DNA of 64,000 nucleotides from Pseudomonas sp. S35. Lineage in GTDB: Bacteria; Pseudomonadota; Gammaproteobacteria; Pseudomonadales; Pseudomonadaceae. The notes below the pieces were generated by a model. It saw only the letters and a list, made by a program, of their open reading frames with translations. It was not told where the DNA came from and did not search any database. Positions 20,095-29,600 of this stretch are shown here, one piece after another. Each line of letters starts with the position of its first letter. Positions within the stretch are counted from its first letter, which is position 1. Made by a program: the position numbers and the translations under genes. The stretch spans positions 1,798,001-1,862,000 of the forward strand of contig NZ_CP019431.1 of the NCBI RefSeq assembly GCF_009866765.1, read 5' to 3'.

Positions 20095-20568
20095 TTATCC
20101 CAGTCGAATATTCAAGCTCTGCGCATCACCCGTGCGTGCCGCACTGATCAATTGCTGCTTGGCTGTCGCGTTCAGCGGGTTCAACCAGCTCACCACCGTA
20201 TGGCTACGACCCAAGCGCAGCGCTTCGCATGTCAATTGCTGGGCACTTTGCGTGCCGCGTGGTTGCAGCAGCAGGATGCGCTCACGGTTGAGGCCGGCGT
20301 CCCGCAACCAGGCCTGGGTCAGGCTGGCGGGCGGGGCGATCAGGGTCAACCAGCGTGCATCCTGGTCTTCGCTCAGCTCGCGAAGAATCGGCGCCAGCAG
20401 GCTCAGGCAGCTTCCGGCCGCACCGCGCAACGACAGCTCACTGAACGCCTCGGGCTCGGCGCTCCAGGGCGCCTCGACCGTTTCCTTGAGGATGGGCGCA
20501 AGGGGTTGGGCCATAAAGGCCTCGAACAGCGACAGTTGTGTGTGTTGTGGGGTGTGTACGAGCTGCAT
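20095..20568 (-). CDS. sulA: SOS cell division inhibitor SulA
   Basis: SulA blocks FtsZ polymerisation during the SOS response and is later degraded by Lon. The 157-residue product fits the Pseudomonas SulA family, with PLAPILKETVEAPWSA, a RecA-like core (ARWLTLIAPPASLTQAWLRD) and VVSWLNPLNATAKQQLISAA near the C-terminus. It follows lexA by 10 bp with AGGAGG directly before its ATG, so it is transcribed and probably translationally coupled with lexA under the two LexA boxes. The IS element lies 193 bp after its stop and does not touch it. Confidence 0.93.
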   Translation of the reverse strand: MQLVHTPQHTQLSLFEAFMAQPLAPILKETVEAPWSAEPEAFSELSLRGAAGSCLSLLAPILRELSEDQDARWLTLIAPPASLTQAWLRDAGLNRERILLLQPRGTQSAQQLTCEALRLGRSHTVVSWLNPLNATAKQQLISAARTGDAQSLNIRLG

Positions 20569-20578
20569 GATGCCTCCT

Positions 20579-21187
20579 TTAGCGGCGAATGACGCCGACG
20601 CTCAAGCCTTCGATCACCAGGTCCTGATCTTTCAGGTTCACTTCAATCGGGGCGAACTCAGGGTTCTCGGCCAGGAGCCAGACCTTGCTGCCTTCGCGCT
20701 TGAAGCGTTTGACGGTGACTTCGTCGCCGATACGTGCGACGACGATCTGGCCATTGCGGGCTTCGCGTGTGGTGTGGACGGCCAGCAGGTCGCCATCGAA
20801 GATACCCACGTCTTTCATGCTCATGCCGTGTACCCGCAACAGGTAGTCGGCACGCGGATGGAAGAAGGTCGGGTTGATGTTGCAGGACTCCTCGACGTGC
20901 TGCTGCGCCAGGATCGGCGCACCGGCCGCGACGCGACCGATGATCGGCAGTGTCGATTCGTCGGCCTTGGCTTCGAAGCCAGGGATGCGAATACCGCGCG
21001 ACGCACCGGGGGTCATCTCGATCGCGCCTTTGCGAGCGAGGGCCTTGAGGTGTTCTTCGGCGGCGTTGGGGGACTTGAACCCCAGTTCCAGCGCAATTTC
21101 GGCTCGTGTCGGCGGGTAGCCGTTGTCATCGAGGCAGCGCTTGATAAAAGCCAGAATCTCAGCTTGGCGTGGCGTCAGTTTTAGCAT
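20579..21187 (-). CDS. lexA: SOS response repressor LexA
   Basis: LexA represses DNA-repair genes and self-cleaves when stimulated by RecA filaments. The 202-residue protein has an N-terminal winged helix ([20 protein letters not shown], recognition helix near residues 27-47) and a C-terminal S24 peptidase domain. The predicted cleavage site is A88-G89 in GRVAAGAP. The catalytic Ser123 (HGMSMKD) and Lys160 (EVTVKRF) are both present. Two LexA boxes lie just upstream of the start (21198-21232), so it is autoregulated. sulA is in the same operon. psrA is divergent. Confidence 0.97.
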   Translation of the reverse strand: MLKLTPRQAEILAFIKRCLDDNGYPPTRAEIALELGFKSPNAAEEHLKALARKGAIEMTPGASRGIRIPGFEAKADESTLPIIGRVAAGAPILAQQHVEESCNINPTFFHPRADYLLRVHGMSMKDVGIFDGDLLAVHTTREARNGQIVVARIGDEVTVKRFKREGSKVWLLAENPEFAPIEVNLKDQDLVIEGLSVGVIRR

Positions 21188-21197
21188 GTTGATCGCT

Positions 21198-21232
21198 CTG
21201 TCTTTTTATACAGTGACTGGGATTATATACAG
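21198..21232 (-). promoter_or_regulatory. Two LexA (SOS) boxes before lexA-sulA
   Basis: CTGTCTTTTTATACAG at 21198-21213 and CTGGGATTATATACAG at 21217-21232. Both fit CTG-N10-CAG, and the first fits CTGT-N8-ACAG exactly. Their tandem placement 10 bp before the start codon suggests tight autorepression. Confidence 0.92.
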
Positions 21233-21391
21233 TGAACTGCGCTTGGCAATCATCCTTTTCTGTGGCTCCGCTAGACGGTCATTTGTCATCCGTCCTACAA
21301 GCTAGAGATAGCGCTGCCTACAGACCGGGAAGGATGTGATTAAATAGCGATGAAATAGATGACTGCCCGGCCGGAAAGCGAACCCGCAGGC

Positions 21392-21420
21392 TTGACAAGA
21401 CACACCCTGAAACGTATGTT
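21392..21420 (+). promoter_or_regulatory. psrA promoter
   Basis: TTGACA at 21392-21397 and TATGTT at 21415-21420 are separated by 17 bp. The -10 element lies within the first PsrA operator, so the bound repressor would block RNA polymerase directly. Confidence 0.75.
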
Positions 21421-21435
21421 TCAAACAAGTGTTTG
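21409..21435 (+). promoter_or_regulatory. Double PsrA operator (autoregulation)
   Basis: GAAAC-GTAT-GTTTC (21409-21422) and CAAAC-AAGT-GTTTG (21422-21435) are perfect PsrA boxes that share one C. They lie between the -35 element and the ribosome binding site of psrA. Confidence 0.88.
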
Positions 21436-21450
21436 TCAGGCGGAGTAGTC

Positions 21451-22158
21451 ATGGCCCAGTCGGAAACCGTTGAACGCATTCTCGATGCTGCCGAGCAATT
21501 GTTCGCGGAAAAAGGATTTGCTGAAACCTCATTGCGGCTGATCACCAGCAAGGCCGGGGTCAACCTCGCTGCTGTGAACTACCATTTCGGCTCGAAGAAA
21601 GCCCTGATCCAGGCGGTGTTCTCGCGCTTCCTGGGGCCGTTCTGCGCCAGTCTCGACCGTGAGCTCGAACGTCGCCAGGCCAAGGCTGACAACAAGCCCA
21701 GCCTGGAAGAGTTGCTGGAAATCCTCGTCGAGCAAGCCCTGGTGGTTCAACCGCGCAGTGGCAACGACCTGTCGATTTTCATGCGTCTGTTGGGCCTGGC
21801 GTTCAGTCAGAGCCAAGGCCACCTTCGGCGTTACCTGGAAGACATGTACGGCAAGGTATTTCGTCGCTATATGTTGCTGGTCAACGAAGCGGCGCCGCGT
21901 ATTCCTCCTATCGAACTGTTCTGGCGTGTGCATTTCATGCTGGGTGCGGCCGCGTTCAGCATGTCCGGGATCAAGGCGTTGCGTGCAATTGCCGAGACCG
22001 ATTTTGGCGTCAACACCTCCATCGAGCAGGTCATGCGCCTGATGGTGCCGTTCCTCGCTGCCGGCATGCGTGCCGAAACCGGCGTGACCGATGCGAGCAT
22101 GGCGGCTGCCCAGTTGCGCCCACGCAGCAAGACCGCAGCGGCGCCCGCCAAGGTTTGA
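21451..22158 (+). CDS. psrA: TetR-family fatty-acid-responsive regulator PsrA
   Basis: PsrA senses long-chain fatty acids. In P. aeruginosa it represses fadBA and itself and activates rpoS. The 235-residue protein has a TetR DNA-binding domain at residues about 5-55 (TVERILDAAEQLFAEKGF, then TSLRLITSKAGVNLAAVNYHFGSKKAL) and a helical ligand domain. The C-terminus is Ala/Lys-rich. ATG 21451 follows GGCGGAG; the longer ORF from 21433 would start at a TTG inside the second operator. It diverges from lexA. Two perfect PsrA boxes cover its promoter, and a similar pair lies before fadB. Confidence 0.93.
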   Translation: MAQSETVERILDAAEQLFAEKGFAETSLRLITSKAGVNLAAVNYHFGSKKALIQAVFSRFLGPFCASLDRELERRQAKADNKPSLEELLEILVEQALVVQPRSGNDLSIFMRLLGLAFSQSQGHLRRYLEDMYGKVFRRYMLLVNEAAPRIPPIELFWRVHFMLGAAAFSMSGIKALRAIAETDFGVNTSIEQVMRLMVPFLAAGMRAETGVTDASMAAAQLRPRSKTAAAPAKV

Positions 22159-22228
22159 CCGCTGCGGGTGTGCGCGGCCGCTTGCATCCGCTAAGCTAGC
22201 CGCCATGCCGATTTCAGCTATTTACTCG

Positions 22229-22279
22229 CAACCCGTTGTGCTCGCCGCGCCAATTGCGCCGCGTGAGCGCAACGGGTTG
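22229..22279 (+). other. Large imperfect hairpin in the psrA-nagZ spacer
   Basis: CAACCCGTTGTGCTC (from 22229) pairs with GAGCGCAACGGGTTG (to 22279), with one mismatch in 15 bp. The roughly 20-nt middle (CCGCGCCAATTGCGCCGCG) is itself GC-rich and self-complementary. No T run follows. It lies about 24 nt before nagZ, where it could act on the mRNA leader. Confidence 0.6.
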
Positions 22280-22302
22280 TGTGCGTTATTTAAGGAAGGT
22301 TT

Positions 22303-23313
22303 ATGACTGCTGCCCTGCAAGGTTCTTTGATGGTCGACGTGGCCGGTACCTGGCTGACGGCCGAGGATCGTCACCTGTTGCGCCAACCCGAAGTGGGCGG
22401 CCTGATCATTTTCGCGCGCAATATCGAGCATCCACGCCAGGTGCGGGAATTGAGCGCGGCGATTCGTGCGGTGCGGCCCGACCTGCTGCTGGCCGTCGAC
22501 CAGGAAGGCGGTCGCGTACAGCGCCTGCGCCAGGGCTTTGTGCGCTTGCCGGCCATGCGTGCGCTGGCGGACAACCCCAACGCCGAATACCTGGCCGAGC
22601 AGTGCGGCTGGATCATGGCCACCGAAGTGCTCGCCGTCGGCCTCGACCTGAGTTTTGCCCCCGTACTCGACCTGGACTACCAGCGCAGTGCTGTGGTCGG
22701 CACGCGCTCCTTCGAAGGCGACCCCGAGCGCGCCGCCGTGCTCGCGGGTGCCTTTATTCGCGGCATGAACAGCGCCGGCATGGCCGCGACGGGCAAGCAC
22801 TTCCCCGGTCATGGTTGGGCTGAGGCCGATTCCCACGTCGCGATTCCTAATGACGAACGCAGCCTGGAACAGATTCGCGCCAATGACCTGGTGCCTTTCG
22901 CACGCCTGAGCAAGCAATTGGCGGCGGTGATGCCGGCTCACGTCATCTACCCGCAGGTTGACGCCCAGCCCGCGGGGTTCTCGCGTCGCTGGTTGCAGGA
23001 GATCCTGCGCGGTGAATTGCAATTTGATGGGGTGATTTTCAGCGATGACCTGTCCATGGCCGGCGCTCATGTGGTCGGCGATGCGGCCAGTCGGATTGAA
23101 GCGGCGCTGACGGCGGGCTGCGATATGGGCTTGGTGTGCAATGACCGTGCAGCGGCCGAGCTTGCTCTGACTGCGGCGCAGCGGATGAAGGTCACGCCGT
23201 CTGCGCGTATTGCGCGGATGCGCGGGCAAGCGATTGCTTCGACTGAGTACAAGCAGGATCCGCGTTGGTTGGCAGCGCTTACTGCGCTGCGGGATGCTCA
23301 GTTGATTGGCTGA
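22303..23313 (+). CDS. nagZ: Beta-N-acetylhexosaminidase
   Basis: This cytosolic GH3 glycosidase of peptidoglycan recycling removes GlcNAc from GlcNAc-anhydroMurNAc peptides. Its products influence AmpC induction in pseudomonads. The 336-residue length is normal. The catalytic nucleophile Asp lies in VIFSDDLSMAGA, and the conserved flexible-loop motif is GKHFPGHGWAEADSH. AAGGAAGG precedes ATG 22303. psrA is upstream on the same strand. The nucleoside phosphorylase gene that I recall after nagZ in PAO1 is not here; a REP and a converging helicase gene follow instead. Confidence 0.96.
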   Translation: MTAALQGSLMVDVAGTWLTAEDRHLLRQPEVGGLIIFARNIEHPRQVRELSAAIRAVRPDLLLAVDQEGGRVQRLRQGFVRLPAMRALADNPNAEYLAEQCGWIMATEVLAVGLDLSFAPVLDLDYQRSAVVGTRSFEGDPERAAVLAGAFIRGMNSAGMAATGKHFPGHGWAEADSHVAIPNDERSLEQIRANDLVPFARLSKQLAAVMPAHVIYPQVDAQPAGFSRRWLQEILRGELQFDGVIFSDDLSMAGAHVVGDAASRIEAALTAGCDMGLVCNDRAAAELALTAAQRMKVTPSARIARMRGQAIASTEYKQDPRWLAALTALRDAQLIG

Positions 23314-23325
23314 AGACTGAGTCGC

Positions 23326-23352
23326 GTCTATCGGGGGCCTGCCCCCGATGGC
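23326..23352. repeat. Short REP palindrome after nagZ
   Basis: CTATCGGGGGCCTGCCCCCGATG forms a hairpin between the converging nagZ and helicase genes. Confidence 0.7.
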
Positions 23353-23362
23353 GATCCGACAG

Positions 23363-26056
23363 TCAGCGCTTCTCTTGCTTATTCGGCAGTGGGGCAAACA
23401 GCGCCTCGATATCCTCGTTGGCCAGTTGCCAATCCCCGGTGGTGCGCCCATCCAGCACGCCCGCCGCCAAATCGGACTTTTCCTTCTGCAGGTGCTGGAT
23501 TTTCTCCTCCACCGTGCCCCGTGCAATCATCTTGTAGACGAATACCGGCTTCTCTTGCCCGATACGATACGCACGGTCAGTCGCCTGGTTTTCCGTGGCC
23601 GGGTTCCACCACGGGTCGTAGTGGATCACGGTGTCGGCTTCGGTCAGGTTCAGGCCCACGCCGCCGGCCTTCAGGCTGATCAGGAAGATCTGCAACTTGC
23701 CGCTCTGGAAGTCTTTCACCGGCGTGCGCCGATCCCGGGTCTGGCCGGTGAGCAGTGCGTAGGCAATGCCACGTTTTTTCAGTTCGGCTTCGATCAGGCT
23801 CAGCATCGAGGTGAATTGGGAAAACAGCAGGATCCGGCGACCTTCGGCAAACAACTCGTCGAGCATGTCCAGCAAGCTGTCGAGCTTGCCCGAGCTACTG
23901 CCGCGGGCGGGCAGGGTGGCGTCGTTGACCAGGCGTAGATCGCAGCAGACCTGGCGCAGCTTGAGCAGTGCTTCAAGGATGATGATCTGGCTGCGTGCCA
24001 CGCCCTTGCGGGTGATCTCGTCGCGGACCTTTTTATCCATGGCCAGGCGCATGGTTTCGTACACGTCGCGCTGGGCTTCGTTAAGGTCGACCCAGTGGAT
24101 GATCTCGGTCTTGGGCGGCAATTCCGTTGCCACTTGCTCCTTGGTACGGCGCAGCAGGAAGGGTTTTATCCGACCGTTGAGGTGCTGCAATCGCACCTCA
24201 CTGGCGCGCTTTTCGATGGGCACGCGGTAGTCACGGTTGAAGCTTTTCACGTCACCCAACCAGCCCGGTAGCAGGAAGTGGAACAGCGACCACAGCTCGC
24301 CCAGGTGATTTTCCAGCGGCGTACCACTCAGGCACAGGCGCTGCCGGGCATTCAGCTCGCGCGCTGCCTGGGCCGCCTTGCTGGAAGGGTTCTTGATGTA
24401 CTGGGCTTCGTCGAGGATCAATACGTGCAAGGGCAGGGCGGCGAGGTGGTCGATGTCCTTGGGCAGCAGGGCGTAGGTGGTGAGCAGTAGGTCGTAATCC
24501 TGCAGGTTGGCGAAATGTTTCTTACGCCCGGCACCATAAAGTGCCTGTACCCGCAGTTGCGGTGTGAAGTGCGCCGCTTCGTCTAGCCAGTTGGGGATCA
24601 GGCTGGTGGGCATCACCACCATGCAGGGCCGGTCCAGGCGGCCGGCGATCTTTTCGCTGAGGATATGCGCCAAGGTCTGTAGGGTTTTGCCCAGGCCCAT
24701 GTCATCCGCAAGAATCCCGCCGACGTCCAATTGGCGCAGCGACTGCATCCAGCTCAGGCCTTCCAACTGGTAAGGGCGCAAGGTCGCGTTCAGGCCTTCG
24801 GGCGCTACGCAGGTGAAGTCCTTGATATCCCGCAGGCGCTGGGCAAAATTGCGGATCTTCTCGCCGCCTTCCCATTGCAGCGGGAGGTCTTCCAGCGGGT
24901 TCAACCGGATCGCATCGGCCTTGGCCAGGCGCAAGGTGGTGGTGCCAGCTTCCTGTAGGTAAAACTCGCCCAGCGTTGCCAGAACCGGTTTCAGGCGACC
25001 GTAAGGCAGCGCCACTTGCAACGGGCCGTGGCCGCCGTTGGGCAGGCCGGGAATGTTCACCAGGATCAGTTCGTCATCACGGCGCCGTGCGAGTTTTTCC
25101 GGGTTGAGGATCTCGGTGTGGGAGCGCATCAGGTTCAGCAGGATCGGCAGCAGGCTCAGCCGCTCGCCGTTGACGATAATGCCCAGTTCCAGGTCGAACC
25201 AATCGCGCTCAGGCCCTTCATCGACGGTGGCGTACCAGTCGTCCACCGTGCTCAGGTCGAAACCGAAATCCTCGTCGATCTGCAACTCCCAGCCCTCGGC
25301 GCGCAAGGTGGGCGAGGCGTTGAGGGTGAAGTTCAGCCAGGCGCTGTCATTGACCATCTCGAACAATTCGCCGGCACTTTCCGGCAGGGCCTTGCTCTGG
25401 CGTGTGGCGATCTTGAAGCCCAGCAGGCGCAGGTGTTCGCGATAGGGCTGTTCCAGCGCCGGGTGGCGCTTGATGCGCAGGCTCTGGGTGTCCTGGCGCA
25501 CGATGATGTCGGCGTTCTTTTGCCCGCTGACATAGTTGCCCAAGTAGTTGAACGACAACGCGGCACGGTGCTGGATATAGCGTTGCATCTTGCCGTTGCG
25601 CGGTTCGAACGCACTGAACTCGATACTCGCCAGCCACAAACGCGGCACCGGCATCACGTCTTCCATCACCACCTGTGGCAACACCACGCGGTTGTCCAGC
25701 ACGGCCTGGAGTTTTTCCAGCAGTTCGGCATCCTGGGCGGCGGCTGGATAGGCCAGCGTTTCCTGGACCTTGAGCAGCACGGCGGCGATGTGTTTGCAGT
25801 TGGTGTGCACCGGGCAAGTACAGCGGCTGTCCACCAGGATCAAGGTGCCCTTGGCTGACTCGCGCAGTGAAATGGTCTGCCGGTAAACGTTGCTACCCGA
25901 GCCTTCGCAACTGGCGATGATGGTGCTGTCGCCGGACTCGACGATACGCACACGGTTCTCCAAGGCATAACGTCGCCCGCGCTCCAGGCTTTGCTCTTTG
26001 AAGCGATTGGCCCACGAAGGGGCCAGGGGCTTGGTCAACGACGACGTCAGGGGCAT
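23363..26056 (-). CDS. SWI2/SNF2-family helicase with SWIM zinc finger
   Basis: A DEAD/DEAH-like SF2 translocase of 897 residues. The N-terminus has a SWIM zinc finger at C79, C81, C87 and H89 (SRCTCPVHTNCKHIAA), a likely DNA or protein contact site. A central region of about 300 residues has no recognised motif. The SNF2 core starts near residue 440: GGILADDMGLGKTLQTL (Walker A), LILDEAQYIKN (DEAQ box), LCLSGTPLENH, then LLFSQFTSMLSLIE, FLISLKAGGVGLNLTEAD and ATDRAYRIGQ (motif VI). Proteins of this layout are common single genes in bacteria and are suspected to remodel nucleoprotein or help RNA polymerase recycling. The gene is transcribed downstream of csiV in the same direction (9-bp gap) and is probably co-transcribed with csiV-mfd. 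Confidence 0.9.
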   Translation of the reverse strand: MPLTSSLTKPLAPSWANRFKEQSLERGRRYALENRVRIVESGDSTIIASCEGSGSNVYRQTISLRESAKGTLILVDSRCTCPVHTNCKHIAAVLLKVQETLAYPAAAQDAELLEKLQAVLDNRVVLPQVVMEDVMPVPRLWLASIEFSAFEPRNGKMQRYIQHRAALSFNYLGNYVSGQKNADIIVRQDTQSLRIKRHPALEQPYREHLRLLGFKIATRQSKALPESAGELFEMVNDSAWLNFTLNASPTLRAEGWELQIDEDFGFDLSTVDDWYATVDEGPERDWFDLELGIIVNGERLSLLPILLNLMRSHTEILNPEKLARRRDDELILVNIPGLPNGGHGPLQVALPYGRLKPVLATLGEFYLQEAGTTTLRLAKADAIRLNPLEDLPLQWEGGEKIRNFAQRLRDIKDFTCVAPEGLNATLRPYQLEGLSWMQSLRQLDVGGILADDMGLGKTLQTLAHILSEKIAGRLDRPCMVVMPTSLIPNWLDEAAHFTPQLRVQALYGAGRKKHFANLQDYDLLLTTYALLPKDIDHLAALPLHVLILDEAQYIKNPSSKAAQAARELNARQRLCLSGTPLENHLGELWSLFHFLLPGWLGDVKSFNRDYRVPIEKRASEVRLQHLNGRIKPFLLRRTKEQVATELPPKTEIIHWVDLNEAQRDVYETMRLAMDKKVRDEITRKGVARSQIIILEALLKLRQVCCDLRLVNDATLPARGSSSGKLDSLLDMLDELFAEGRRILLFSQFTSMLSLIEAELKKRGIAYALLTGQTRDRRTPVKDFQSGKLQIFLISLKAGGVGLNLTEADTVIHYDPWWNPATENQATDRAYRIGQEKPVFVYKMIARGTVEEKIQHLQKEKSDLAAGVLDGRTTGDWQLANEDIEALFAPLPNKQEKR

Positions 26057-26065
26057 GGCGCTGGA

Positions 26066-26632
26066 TCAGTCCTGGATGTCGGGCGGCGGTGCGCTGGGTG
26101 GCTTGGCGGTCAGCGAAGTGATCTTGATCAGCAGCGCCAGATGGCCGCCGTCGAGGTAATTGAGTTGGTTGTTCTTGGTGCGCACGTCAGTCTGGTTCAG
26201 GTGTTCGCTGGCGATCACACTGCCGTTGCTGTCGAATTGGTTGATCCAGAACTGCGCATCGATGTCGGTAAAACGCCCCAGTTGCAGGTTCAGCGTGCCC
26301 TCGATGGGGAACTGGCCGAACTGTTCCTGGCCGTCGGTGATCGCGATTTTGACCGGCTGTTCGCCGAGGTTCTGTTCCCAGGCCTTGTGCGCCAACACGG
26401 TGTAGCTGTTATCGGCGCGCAACTTGTCGACGATGTTGCTCAGGCGCGGCGGGCTCATTTTGTCGCCCAGGCGCGCAGCCCCGGCATCCCAGTTTTCCGG
26501 CGCGGCGCGGCTGTTGATCACCGGCTCCGCGTTCTGGCGTACCAGGATCATTTCTACCTGGTACGGGCTGTCGGCGAATGCCGAAGGCGCCACTACCACC
26601 AACAACAAGCTCAGCATGCGGAACAGGCGCAT
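26066..26632 (-). CDS. csiV: CsiV family peptidoglycan-binding protein
   Basis: A 188-residue exported protein. In Vibrio, CsiV binds peptidoglycan and aids growth under D-amino-acid stress. The signal peptide MRLFRMLSLLLVVVAPSAFA is followed by DSPYQVEMILVRQNAEPV, the family's strand motif, and ends in a proline-rich tail (KPPSAPPPDIQD). ATG 26632 has GAAGGA upstream; the five-residue extension to 26647 would overlap mfd. It starts 11 bp after the mfd stop, so it is probably coupled to it. PAO1 has the same mfd-PA3003 order by memory. Confidence 0.82.
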   Translation of the reverse strand: MRLFRMLSLLLVVVAPSAFADSPYQVEMILVRQNAEPVINSRAAPENWDAGAARLGDKMSPPRLSNIVDKLRADNSYTVLAHKAWEQNLGEQPVKIAITDGQEQFGQFPIEGTLNLQLGRFTDIDAQFWINQFDSNGSVIASEHLNQTDVRTKNNQLNYLDGGHLALLIKITSLTAKPPSAPPPDIQD

Positions 26633-26643
26633 TGGGGCGTCCT

Positions 26644-29600
26644 TCAAACAGATTTCGGGATGAGGCGCTCAAACAGCGCCTCCAAGGTATTAAAGCGCTC
26701 TTCGGCACGTTCCATCGGCACCATGAACTTGAACAGCGTAGCCCCTTCGAACTTGTAGCGGTTGGGCTGGCCCTGGATCAACTTGATCAGCACCAACGGG
26801 TCCACCGGCGTCTGCGCTTCGAACTCGATGCGCCCGCCCTGCGGCCCGGCGTCGACTTTCTTGATGCCCAACTGCTCGGCCTGCAATTTAAGCAGGGTCA
26901 GGCGCACCAGGTTCTTGGTCGGCTCGGGCAGCAGGCCGAAGCGGTCGATCATCTCGACCTGCAAGTCCTTGAGGCCTTCTTCGTCGGTGGCCGAGGCGAT
27001 GCGTTTGTACAGGATCAGCCGCGCGTGCACGTCCGGCAGGTAGTCTTCGGGAATCAACGCCGGTAGGCGCAGGTTGATTTCCGGACCGCCTCCCAGGGGT
27101 TGGTCGAGGTTCGGTTGCTCGCCCTTGCGGATGGCTTTGACCGCCCGTTCGAGCATCTCCATATACAGGGTGAAACCCACCGCCTGGATCTGCCCGCTCT
27201 GACCGTCGCCCAGCAGTTCGCCGGCGCCGCGGATTTCCAGGTCGTTGGTGGCCAGTACAAAACCGGCACCCAGGTCCTGGGTGTTGGCGATGGCTTCCAG
27301 GCGCTTCTCGGCGTCGGAGGTGATCTGTTGGCGAGGCGGCGTCAGCAAATAGGCGTAGGCCTGGTGGTGACTGCGGCCCACACGCCCGCGCAGTTGATGC
27401 AATTGCGCCAGGCCGAACTTGTCGGCACGTTCGATGATGATGGTGTTGGCGCTTGGCACGTCGATGCCGGTCTCGATGATGGTCGAGGCGATCAGCACGT
27501 TGAAGCGCTTGTGGTAGAAGTCGCTCATCACCTGTTCGAGTTCACGTTCGCGCATCTGCCCGTGGCCGATGGCGATCCGTGCTTCCGGCACCAGTTCGGC
27601 GAGGTCGGCGGCGCATTTCTCGATGGTTTTGACGTCGTTGTGCAGGTAGTACACCTGGCCACCACGCAGCAACTCGCGCAGCAGTGCTTCTTTTACCGTG
27701 CTTTTGTTCTGCTCCATCACGAAGGTGCGCACCGACAGGCGCCGTGCCGGCGGCGTGGCGATGATCGACAGGTCGCGCATGCCCGACACCGCCATGTTCA
27801 GCGTGCGTGGGATCGGCGTCGCCGTGAGCGTAAGAATATCGACTTCACTGCGCAGGGCCTTGAGCTGTTCCTTCTGACGCACACCGAAGCGGTGTTCCTC
27901 GTCGATGATCACCAGGCCCAGGTTCTTGATCTTGACGTCGTCCGATAGCAGCTTGTGCGTGCCGATCACGATGTCGATCTTGCCTTCGGCCAAATCGGCG
28001 ACGGCGGCATTCACTTCCTTGGCCGACTTGAAGCGGCTCATCACTTCGACGGTCACCGGCCAGTCGGCAAAGCGGTCGCGGAAGCTGTTGTAGTGCTGCT
28101 GGGCGAGCAGGGTGGTGGGCACCAGAATCGCCACCTGGCGACCGCCGTGCACCGCAATAAAGGCTGCACGCATGGCCACTTCGGTCTTGCCGAAGCCCAC
28201 GTCGCCGCACACCAGGCGGTCCATCGGCTTGGGCGCGAGCATGTCGGCGCGCACCGCTTCGATGGTGGTTTGTTGGTCCGGGGTTTCTTCGAAAGCGAAA
28301 CCGGCACTGAAGGTCGCGTAGTCGGCTTTCGGGTCGGCGAAGGCATAGCCTTCACGGGCCGCACGACGGGCATAGATGTCGAGCAGTTCGGCAGCCACAT
28401 CGCGCACCTGTTCGGCGGCCTTGCGCTTGGCTTTCTGCCAGGTCTCGGAGCCCAGGCGGTGCAACGGCGCCAAGGCATCGTCGCTGCCGGTGTAGCGGGC
28501 GATCAGGTGCAGGCTGGCGACCGGCACGTAGAGCTTGGCGCCCTCGGCGTATTCCATGGTGAGGAATTCGGCGGCCTGGTTGTCGATCTCCAGGGTTTGC
28601 AGGCCCAGGTAGCGGCCCACGCCGTGGTCGATATGTACCACCGGCGCGCCTTCGCGCAGTTCGGTGAGGTTCTTGATTACCGCGTCATTGTTGGCGTCGG
28701 CGCGCTTTTCGCGACGGCGACGTTGCATCACGCGCTGGCCGAACAGTGGGCTCTCGGCGATCAGCGCCAGGGCCGGGTCATCCAGTAGCAAGCCTTCGTC
28801 GAGCGGCGCGATGGTGATCGCCAGGCGTTCTTTGCTCTTTACGAAGTCCGGCCAGCTGTCGACGGTTTTTGGCCGCAGTTTCAGGCGTTCCAGCAGTTCG
28901 AGCAGCACTTCACGGCGGCCGGCGGATTCAGCGGTAAACAGCACGCGGCCGGGGAAGTCGCCGAGGAAGTTGGACAACGCCTCCAGAGGCTGCGTGGCTT
29001 TGGCTTGAATCGCCAGGTCCGGCAGCGTTCCCGCTGGAAAGCGTTCGCGGCCACTGCCGGCGTCCACATCCTGCTGGCTGGCGACGACACGCGGCCAGTT
29101 CTTCAGGCGGGCGAAGCAGTCTTCCACCGGCAAAAACAGTTCGGCCGGTGGCAATAAAGGACGGGACGGGTCGACGCGGCGCTCTTCGTAGCGGTTGCGC
29201 ACGTCGTTCCAGAAGTTTTCCGCCGCTTGCTCGATGCCCGGTAGCGAGAACACCTGGGTGTCCTGAGGCAAGTAATCGAACAGCGTGGAGGTTTCGTCGA
29301 AGAACAGCGGCAGGTAGTACTCGATACCGGCGGGGGTAATCCCGCTGCTCAAGTCCTGAAAGATCGGGCAGCGACGGAAGTCGACGTCGAAGCGTTCACG
29401 AAAGCGCGCCTTGAAGCGGGTGACCGCGTCTTTTTGCAGCGGGAACTCCCGGGCGGGCAGCAGCTTGATCGAGTCGACTTTGTCGATGGAGCGCTGGTTC
29501 TCCGGATCGAAGGTGCGCAGGGTTTCGATTTCGTCATCGAACAGGTCGATGCGATACGGCAACTTGCTGCCCATCGGGAACAGGTCGATCAGGGCGCCGC

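Noticed and set aside
18931..20592. 553-residue plus-strand ORF crossing the IS element and sulA
   Set aside because: It runs antisense through the transposase, the IS end and the REP, and it matches no family.
22236..22823. Plus-strand ORF overlapping nagZ in another frame
   Set aside because: It is a frame shadow of nagZ with low-complexity Arg/Gly content. nagZ has the right motifs and ribosome site.
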